Shown in pieces: positions 38,130 through 43,942 of a stretch of DNA of 43,942 nt (position 1 is its first letter; every line of letters begins with the position of its first letter). A program made the translations under genes and the position numbers. The notes under the pieces were generated by a model that worked only from the letters and a program-made list of their open reading frames with translations, did no database searches and was not told where the DNA came from. Origin of the DNA: Candidatus Binataceae bacterium (GTDB lineage: Bacteria; Desulfobacterota; Binatia; Binatales; Binataceae); assembly GCA_030038355.1 (NCBI GenBank), contig JASHPB010000325.1:1-43942 (forward strand), written 5' to 3'.

Positions 38130-39266
38130 ATGACGGTTACTCTCCATGACTTGCGCCGCTATGCAGTCGCGCGGAGCCTCTTTCCACCGACCACGCTGCC
38201 GCGCGCGCTCGAGAAATTTGGCTTCGTGCAGGCCGATCCGATTCGCGCGCCGGCGCGTGCTCAGGATCTAACGCTCCGCCATCGGGTGAAGAACTACCGC
38301 GCCGGAGATCTCGAGCAGCGCTACGCCAAGCTCGGCATCCAGGAAGATTTCTTCATCAACTACGGCTTCGTCACCAGGGAACTGCAATCGCTGATGCATC
38401 CTCGGTTCGTGGCGCGACCGAATTCTCGCGCGCCGCGGAAAGATGTCTGGCATTCGCATCGATGGCCAATGAAGGAAGAGAGGCAATCCGCGCTCCTGCT
38501 CGAGTTCATACGCGAGCGCGGCACGGTGCACCCGCGCGAGGTCGATGAGCACTTCGCGCACGGCCGGGTGAAGAATTACTGGGGCGGATCATCGAATGCG
38601 ACTACGCATCTGCTCGACAAGATGCACTATGCGGGGATGTTGCGCGTCGTGCGCCGCGACGAGGGGATTCGGGTGTACGCGGCGCGCGAGCATCAACCTG
38701 CGCCGGCGGACTCCGCCGCGGGCCGCGCTCGCGTCGATGCGATGGTCGATGTCGCTGTCGGCGTCTACGCGCCAGTCCCTGCCCGGAGCTTGTGGTTAGT
38801 CGTAAGCCGCCTGCAATACGCCGCGCCACAATGGAAGCGCGAGCTGAAGGATGCGCTCCATCGCGCGAAACAACGGCTGGCGCACGCATCTATCGGTGGC
38901 GTCGACTGGTATTGGCCTGCGAAAGAAGATCCGGTGCGGGTTGCCGCCGACGATGGCGTCCGTCTGCTGACGCCCTTCGATCCGATTGTCTGGGATCGCG
39001 ACCGCTTCGAGCAGCTTTGGAAATGGAAGTATCGATTCGAGGCCTATACTCCGGTCGCGAAGCGCGTGCGGGGCTACTACGCGTTGCCGACGCTCTGGCG
39101 CGACCAGGTGATCGGATGGAGCAATCTTTCGGTGGTCGACGGCGAGCTTAAATCGGAGTTTGGCTACATCGCATCGCAGCCGCGCGATCGCGCATACAAG
39201 CGCGAACTCGACGCCGAGCTCGCTCGCATGCGTATCTTCCTCGGCCTGGAATTAGCGGAAGACTAA
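38130..39266 (+). CDS. YcaQ/AlkX-type winged-helix DNA glycosylase
   Basis: A 378-residue protein of the HTH_42 family (E. coli YcaQ, Streptomyces AlkZ), made of tandem winged helices. These glycosylases release bulky or crosslinked alkylated bases from DNA. The family's catalytic Q-x-D/Q motif is seen at Gln34-Ala-Asp36 (FGFVQADPIRAPARAQD). The C-terminal signature RLLTPFDPIVWDRDRFEQLW and FEAYTPVAKRVRGYYALPTL is present. Full length. It is flanked by intergenic repeats on both sides and has no operon partner. Its natural role may be defence against a DNA-damaging metabolite. Confidence 0.88.
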   Translation: MTVTLHDLRRYAVARSLFPPTTLPRALEKFGFVQADPIRAPARAQDLTLRHRVKNYRAGDLEQRYAKLGIQEDFFINYGFVTRELQSLMHPRFVARPNSRAPRKDVWHSHRWPMKEERQSALLLEFIRERGTVHPREVDEHFAHGRVKNYWGGSSNATTHLLDKMHYAGMLRVVRRDEGIRVYAAREHQPAPADSAAGRARVDAMVDVAVGVYAPVPARSLWLVVSRLQYAAPQWKRELKDALHRAKQRLAHASIGGVDWYWPAKEDPVRVAADDGVRLLTPFDPIVWDRDRFEQLWKWKYRFEAYTPVAKRVRGYYALPTLWRDQVIGWSNLSVVDGELKSEFGYIASQPRDRAYKRELDAELARMRIFLGLELAED

Positions 39267-39346
39267 CCGCCAACAACACCAAGAGAAGATTCAAGTACCA
39301 AGGACACCAAGAGATCTGAATGTTCTTGGTGATCTTGGTGGCTAAT
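39264..39346. repeat. Intergenic inverted-repeat element, copy B
   Basis: The strongest stem is 39297-39312 with 39324-39339, pairing 14 of 16 bases around 11 bases. CACCAAGA units recur in both arms, and the outer ends read TAACCGCC and GGTGGCTAA. The left end touches the stop codon of the glycosylase gene. Related to copies A and C. Confidence 0.7.
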
Positions 39347-39422
39347 CAGTATGTTTAAATTTCGGCGAGCGGTAGAATCAGCGCCGCACAGATCGCATAA
39401 GCCAAAGTTGATCGGAAACACG

Positions 39423-40622
39423 ATGCTCAAGCTGAATCGCAGAATTGCCGCAATCAAACCCTCCGCGACCCTCGCTGCCGACGCGCGCGCGACCGAGATG
39501 AAACTTGCCGGAATCGACGTGATCTCGCTCGCTGCCGGCGAGCCCGACTTTGACACTCCCGTGCACATCAAGGAGGCCGCCCACGCGGCGATGAGCGCGG
39601 GACAGACCAAGTACACGCCTGTCGGAGGGACGGCGGCGCTGAAGCAGGCGATCCAGCAGAAACTGAAGCGCGACAACCATCTCGACTACGAGCTGAACGA
39701 GATAATCGCTTCGGCGGGGGCCAAGCAGGCGGAGGCCAACCTTATCAATGCGCTCTTCGACGAGGGCGACGAGGTGCTGATCCCGACGCCCGCGTGGGTG
39801 AGCTTCGCCGCCATGGTCTCGCTCGCTGGTGCGGAGCCGAAATTCGTTCCGTGCGCCGAGAGCAACGGTTTCATGCTCGAGCCCGACGCCCTGCGCCGCG
39901 CGATCACGCCGCGCACGCGAGGTATCATGCTCAACTCGCCATCGAATCCGACCGGAGCAGTTTACGGCGCGGAGCAGTTGACGGCGATCGCGAAAGTGCT
40001 GGTCGGCACCGAGATTTGGGTGATGTCCGACGACGTGTACGAGCACGTCGTGTACAACGGCCTGCCGCAGCACATCTTCAACCTCGAGCCGCGGCTGAAG
40101 GATCACGGTATCGTCTTCAACTCGCTGTCGAAGACCTATGCGATGACGGGATGGCGCATCGGATTCGCCGCGGGTCCGAGGGGAGCGATTGCCGCTGCCA
40201 ACCGCCTCCAGAGCCAGAACAGCGGCAATCCCAACTCCGTAACGCAGGCGGCCGCCATCGAGGCGCTGACCGGGCCGCAGGAAGTGCTGAGACCGATGGT
40301 CGAGGCATTCCACCAGCGCCGCGATCTCGTGGTCGAGCGCGTGCGCCGTATCCGAGGTTTCAAGCTGCCGAACGTCCCGCAGGGCGCATTCTATGTGTTC
40401 CCCAACGTCTCGGAGCTGCTCGGCACGTCGTTCAACGGTAAGAAGATCATCGACGGCGATAGCCTCGCGTCATTTCTGCTCGACGAGGCGCACGTATCGG
40501 TGGTGGGCGGTAACGATTTCGGTGCTGCCGATCACGTGCGGCTTTCTTATGCGACATCGGTCGAGAATCTGAACAAGGCATTCGACCGTATCGAGCAGGC
40601 CGTCGCGAAGCTGAAGAAGTAA
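39423..40622 (+). CDS. Aspartate-type aminotransferase, class I (PLP-dependent)
   Basis: A 399-residue enzyme, subgroup Ib of aspartate/prephenate aminotransferases. Start region LNRRIAAIKPSATLAADARA, substrate loop VISLAAGEPDFDTP, TKYTPVGGTAALKQAI. PLP is bound to Lys237 in NSLSKTYAMTGWRIGF; the aspartate for the pyridine nitrogen is in MSDDVYEHVVY, and the final arginine in HVRLSYATS. It transfers amino groups between aspartate or related acids and 2-oxoglutarate; some relatives also act on prephenate. ATG at 39423 is chosen over an upstream in-frame start that would run through the repeat B region. Confidence 0.94.
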   Translation: MLKLNRRIAAIKPSATLAADARATEMKLAGIDVISLAAGEPDFDTPVHIKEAAHAAMSAGQTKYTPVGGTAALKQAIQQKLKRDNHLDYELNEIIASAGAKQAEANLINALFDEGDEVLIPTPAWVSFAAMVSLAGAEPKFVPCAESNGFMLEPDALRRAITPRTRGIMLNSPSNPTGAVYGAEQLTAIAKVLVGTEIWVMSDDVYEHVVYNGLPQHIFNLEPRLKDHGIVFNSLSKTYAMTGWRIGFAAGPRGAIAAANRLQSQNSGNPNSVTQAAAIEALTGPQEVLRPMVEAFHQRRDLVVERVRRIRGFKLPNVPQGAFYVFPNVSELLGTSFNGKKIIDGDSLASFLLDEAHVSVVGGNDFGAADHVRLSYATSVENLNKAFDRIEQAVAKLKK

Positions 40623-40651
40623 GCGATCCTGATTCCTCGCCCGGCAGCGCG

Positions 40652-40736
40652 TTAACCTCAAAAAAACACAAAGGGCACCAAGACTGAACTGAACTTGGTG
40701 TTGTTTTCTTCTGTCCTTGGTCCCCTTGGTGGTTAG
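40652..40736. repeat. Intergenic inverted-repeat element, copy C
   Basis: Outer ends TTAACC and GGTTAG; CACCAAG on the left and CTTGGTG, CCTTGGT and CCTTGGTGG on the right. It lies in the 130-bp gap between the convergent aminotransferase and topA genes and could end transcription from both sides. Related to copies A and B but with a different centre. Confidence 0.7.
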
Positions 40737-40752
40737 TTGCGACGCCTGGAGG

Positions 40753-43074
40753 CTAGGCGCTGGGTGCCGAAGCTGATGGCGCTGGAGACTCAGGCGACGC
40801 GGGAGCGGCCGTCTTGTAGCCGCACTCTTTGTTGGCGCACTGGATTGTTGCGCCGTCGCGCTTGGTGACCTTCTCGACCAGGTAAGGCGCGCCGCATGAC
40901 GGGCAGGGCTGCGCAACGACTTTGTCCCAGCTCGCGAACTTGCACTTGGGATAACGGCCGCATCCGTAGAACAGCTTGCCGCGTCGGCTTCGCCGTTCGA
41001 GGATCTCGCCCTCTTTGCATTCCGGGCACGCAACTCCGGTCTTTACCGGTTCAGCCTTGAGCCGCTTGATTCCGTCGCAGTCCGGATAGCCGGAGCATCC
41101 GAGGAACTCGCCGAAGCGCGAGCGCCGGCGCACCATCGGCTTGCCGCACTTCTCGCACACCTCATCAGTGAGCGCTGGTGCGCTCGCCTCGCGGATCTTG
41201 ATGTTGCCCTGCTCGTCGCGCGCGAACTCGCTCGTCGTGGTACATTCGGGATAGTTGGAGCAGGCGAGGAACTCGCCATTGCGGCCCCACTTTATGACCA
41301 TCTCGCCGCCGTCGGTCGGGCACTTGATTCCCGTAGGCAAGCCCTTGCGCTTCACCTCGGGCATCTTCTCCTTGGCGTGCCCGAGCTGCTCCTCGAACGG
41401 CCCGTAGAAGCGGCGGAGCGTTTCGATCCAGCTCGCGTTGCCCTCCTCGACCTGGTCGAGGTTTTCCTCCATCTGCGCTGTGAAGCCGCTCTCGACGATA
41501 TCGGGAAACGCCTTGGTCAGCATGTCGCAGACAACGCGGCCGAGCGAGGTCGGGCGAAGGCGCTTGCTCTCGTCCTCCTCGACGTACTCGCGGAGGATGC
41601 TGCTCATGATCGTCGCGTAGGTGGACGGCCTGCCGATGCCACGCTCTTCGAGCTCCTTGATAAGCGTCGCCTGAGTAAAGCGTGGCGGAGGCTGCGTAAA
41701 GTGCTGCTCCGGCTCTAGGCCGAGGAGCTTCAGGATCTCGCCCTCGGTGAGCGGCGGCAGCGTGCCGTCCTCGTCCTCGGCGGTGTCGTCCTGGCCTTCG
41801 ATATAAACGCGCATGAAGCCGTCGAACTTCATCACCTGGCCGGTCGCGCGGAAGATCGTGTCGTCAGCTGCCTCGATATCGACCGTAGTGCGGTCGTACA
41901 CCGCCGGCGTCATCTGGCTCGATACGAAGCGATTCCAAATGAGCGTGTAGAGCGCGAGCGCATCCTTGTCGAGGTGGCGCGCGATCGATTCGGGATCGCG
42001 CTCGACTGCGGTCGGGCGAATCGCCTCGTGCGCGCCCTGCGCCTGCTTCGAGGAGCGATAGAAGTTCGGCTTCTCGGGGATGTACTTCTCGCCGTAGCGC
42101 TCGGCAATGTGCTTGCGGACGGACTCCAGTGCCTGGTCGGAGACGCGCGGCGAGTCGGTACGCATGTAAGTGATGAGACCGACCGCGCCCTGTTCGCCAA
42201 GCTCGATACCTTCGTAGAGCCGCTGCGCCACCTGCATCGTCTTGCGCGGCGAGAAGTAAAGCTTGCGCGATGCCTCCTGCTGCAAGCGCGAGGTGATGAA
42301 CGGCGGCGTCGGGCTCCGCCGCGCTTCCTTACGCTCGATCGATTTGACCCGGAACGGAGACTTTTCGACCCCCGCCATGACGCCGCGGGCCTCGGCCTCG
42401 GGCATCTTGTAGTTCTTGTTGTCGATGCGCTGGTCTTTATGGCTAAAAAGGCGTGCCTTGAACGGAGGAGGATTGGCACCCTCGAGCTTCGCATCGAGCG
42501 TCCAATATTCCTCGGCGCGGAACGCTTCGCGTTCGCGCTCGCGCTCGACGACGATGCGCAGCGCCGGAGATTGCACGCGACCGGCGCTGATGCCGCGCTT
42601 CACCTTGTCCCAGAGAAGCGGACTGATTTTGTAGCCGACGAGACGATCGAGCACACGCCGCGCCTGCTGAGCGTCGTAGAGCGCCTGGTTCAGCTCCGTC
42701 GGATTCGCGACGGCGTCCTTCACGGCCGACTGGGTGATTTCGTGCAGCAGGATACGATGAACCTTCGCCTTGGTCTTGCCGAGCTTGTCGCGGATATGCC
42801 AAGCGATAGCCTCACCTTCGCGGTCAGGGTCGGTCGCGAGGAAGATATTGTCCTTGCCCTTGGCGGCGCCCTTGATTTCCTCGAGCACCTTCGTCTTGCC
42901 AGGAATCACATGGTACTCGGGTTTGAAGTTGTCAGCGACGTCCACGCCGAGCTTGCTCTTCGGCAGGTCCATCACGTGGCCGACGGACGGCGTCACCTGA
43001 TAGTTCGTTCCAAGATAGCGTTTGATAGTCTTCGCTTTGGCTGGGGATTCTACGATGACGAGGTTTTTTGCCAC
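40753..43074 (-). CDS. topA: DNA topoisomerase I
   Basis: A 773-residue type IA topoisomerase that relaxes negative supercoils. The Toprim domain starts LVIVESPAKAKTIKRYLG, with metal site ATDPDREGEAIAWHI. The cleavage tyrosine is Tyr303 in GLITYMRTDSPRVS. The C-terminus has four four-cysteine zinc-ribbon units, three with clear GxF(L)xCSxYPxC patterns (FLACSNYPEC, FLGCSGYPDC, FYGCGRYPKC) and one divergent unit (CPSCG and CANKECGYK), followed by a Ser/Ala/Pro tail. The start is GTG with GGAGG 10 bases upstream. It lies directly downstream of the dprA remnant, the common dprA-topA order. Confidence 0.97.
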   Translation of the reverse strand: MAKNLVIVESPAKAKTIKRYLGTNYQVTPSVGHVMDLPKSKLGVDVADNFKPEYHVIPGKTKVLEEIKGAAKGKDNIFLATDPDREGEAIAWHIRDKLGKTKAKVHRILLHEITQSAVKDAVANPTELNQALYDAQQARRVLDRLVGYKISPLLWDKVKRGISAGRVQSPALRIVVEREREREAFRAEEYWTLDAKLEGANPPPFKARLFSHKDQRIDNKNYKMPEAEARGVMAGVEKSPFRVKSIERKEARRSPTPPFITSRLQQEASRKLYFSPRKTMQVAQRLYEGIELGEQGAVGLITYMRTDSPRVSDQALESVRKHIAERYGEKYIPEKPNFYRSSKQAQGAHEAIRPTAVERDPESIARHLDKDALALYTLIWNRFVSSQMTPAVYDRTTVDIEAADDTIFRATGQVMKFDGFMRVYIEGQDDTAEDEDGTLPPLTEGEILKLLGLEPEQHFTQPPPRFTQATLIKELEERGIGRPSTYATIMSSILREYVEEDESKRLRPTSLGRVVCDMLTKAFPDIVESGFTAQMEENLDQVEEGNASWIETLRRFYGPFEEQLGHAKEKMPEVKRKGLPTGIKCPTDGGEMVIKWGRNGEFLACSNYPECTTTSEFARDEQGNIKIREASAPALTDEVCEKCGKPMVRRRSRFGEFLGCSGYPDCDGIKRLKAEPVKTGVACPECKEGEILERRSRRGKLFYGCGRYPKCKFASWDKVVAQPCPSCGAPYLVEKVTKRDGATIQCANKECGYKTAAPASPESPAPSASAPSA

Positions 43075-43193
43075 CTTGTCGCTGCCTCCGGTCAGTGCAC
43101 GACTCCTATTGGCCTCAAGGCCATCTACGACATCCTGCCCGACTCAGGCAAGGGAGAAAAGCTTGCCCGGATGCTGGGCACGGTGCCGCGGAG

Positions 43194-43942
43194 CTAGAGT
43201 TCGAGCAATAATCTAAGCACGTTCTGCGGTTTCAGTCCCGACCCTTTGATTAGAGAATCAACATGGAGTGATTTGTCATGTTTAAGCAGATGTAAAATTA
43301 TTTTGGATTCATTTACCTCGAGAGATTCCGGAGTAGACGCTACTTCTTCCGGTTTACCCGTTTCCGATACCGTTGGCTGACGGCGGGCCTCGTCCAGCTG
43401 CTTTGTCGCGAGCTGAGGTACCAGCTTCTCAATCACATCCTCGTCGCACATGACCAGCTTCGCACCTTCCTTCAGCAAGCAATTACTCCCCCGACCCTTG
43501 CCCTTCAAGGATAGGGCGAATACCTGGCGATCCTGCTCGAGCGCCATCCTCGCCGCTATCGGCGAGCCGCTCTTTTCGGCGGCGCCTCTACAATTACGAC
43601 ACCGCGGCAGAGGCCCGACAAGATCCGATTGCGCCTGGGGAAGTTTTGGGCGAGCCGCTACGTGCCAACCGGCAACTCACCGGTAAGCGCGCCGCCCTTT
43701 TCGACGAGCTCTGCGGCCAGCTTCCGATGCTCCGCCGGGCAGATAACGTCGATACCGCATCCTATGACGGCGATCGTCGTTCCGCCCCCCCCTCGAGCGC
43801 GCCCCGATGCGCCTCGCCTCGATGCCGCGCGCGAGCTCGCTCACCACGGCGAAATCCTTGGCGGCCGGCTCCAGGCCGAGCCGCTGCGCCATCCGGCGAG
43901 CCAGCGTCGCTCTTGGCTCGCGCCCCGACGATCGCGATACAG
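43194..43942 (-). pseudogene. dprA: Decayed DNA-processing protein DprA, cut by the window edge
   Basis: Pieces of DprA appear in the right order across several frames: IAIVGARA near the window edge, FAVVSELARGIEA, TIAVIGCGIDVICPAEHRKL, LPVGT followed by a stop, then RLAQNFPRRNRILSGLCRGV, VVIVEAPPKRA and finally MALEQDRQVFALSLKGKGRG with LLKEGAKLV and the C-terminal winged helix to 43194. DprA loads RecA on incoming single-stranded DNA in natural transformation. At least four shifts or stops separate these pieces, and the motif after FALS has lost the usual PG. This looks inactivated. The upstream end is outside the window. Confidence 0.75.

Noticed and set aside
39378-40313. 311-codon minus-strand frame opposite the aminotransferase
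   Set aside because: Shadow frame; Arg/His/Val mirror composition with no motif.
41974-43197. 407-codon plus-strand frame opposite topA
   Set aside because: Antisense shadow. Only its last 30 codons lie outside topA, and these are noted separately as a weak finding.

Overview
The window is about 44 kb of GC-rich bacterial chromosome with densely packed genes and no sign of phage, insertion sequences, CRISPR arrays, rRNA or tRNA. The gene set points to a respiring, probably uncultured soil- or sediment-type bacterium. It has proton-pumping NADH dehydrogenase genes, polyphosphate kinase, a soluble transhydrogenase, a cytochrome P450, two luciferase-like (LLM) flavin oxidoreductases and a single-chain acyl-CoA carboxylase. 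I suspect a deltaproteobacterial-type or candidate-phylum lineage such as Binatota, but this is inferred from gene content only.

Layout. Positions 1-3.5 kb hold a redox module: a truncated SDR gene and a frameshifted molybdopterin oxidoreductase on the minus strand, diverging from an HxlR regulator and a nitrate-reductase-associated protein. From 3.5 to 10 kb are a P450, an LLM oxidoreductase, a broken hypothetical gene and the BC-BCCP-CT carboxylase, which has a 21-bp palindrome just upstream. From 10 to 15 kb are a PaaI thioesterase, a decayed Tat-exported metallophosphoesterase, a frameshifted Cu(A)-type cupredoxin, a membrane protein with an overlapping winged-helix regulator, an isoprenyl diphosphate synthase and a broken membrane-protein gene. 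From 15 to 20 kb are a GNAT acetyltransferase, msrB, a membrane protein, a small secreted protein, a GT39-like glycosyltransferase and a frameshifted GDP-fucose-synthase-like gene.

From 20 to 28 kb are ppk1, a MarR regulator, an ECF sigma factor, an aldo/keto reductase with an LLM oxidoreductase, and sthA. At 28-29 kb is an unfamiliar two-gene unit: a ribbon-helix-helix-like protein followed by a two-TM protein with a leader-like N-terminus. From 29 to 36.7 kb is a minus-strand complex I operon, nuoE-H-J-K-L-M-N, without nuoA-D, F, G or I. From 36.9 to 43 kb are rsmD, coaD, a YcaQ-type DNA glycosylase, an aspartate-type aminotransferase and topA. Three related inverted-repeat elements sit in consecutive intergenic gaps here. 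The right edge is a decayed dprA.

At least seven loci carry frameshifts or stops, while the large housekeeping ORFs are clean. Part of this may be real gene decay and part may be sequence error; I cannot separate the two from one sequence.
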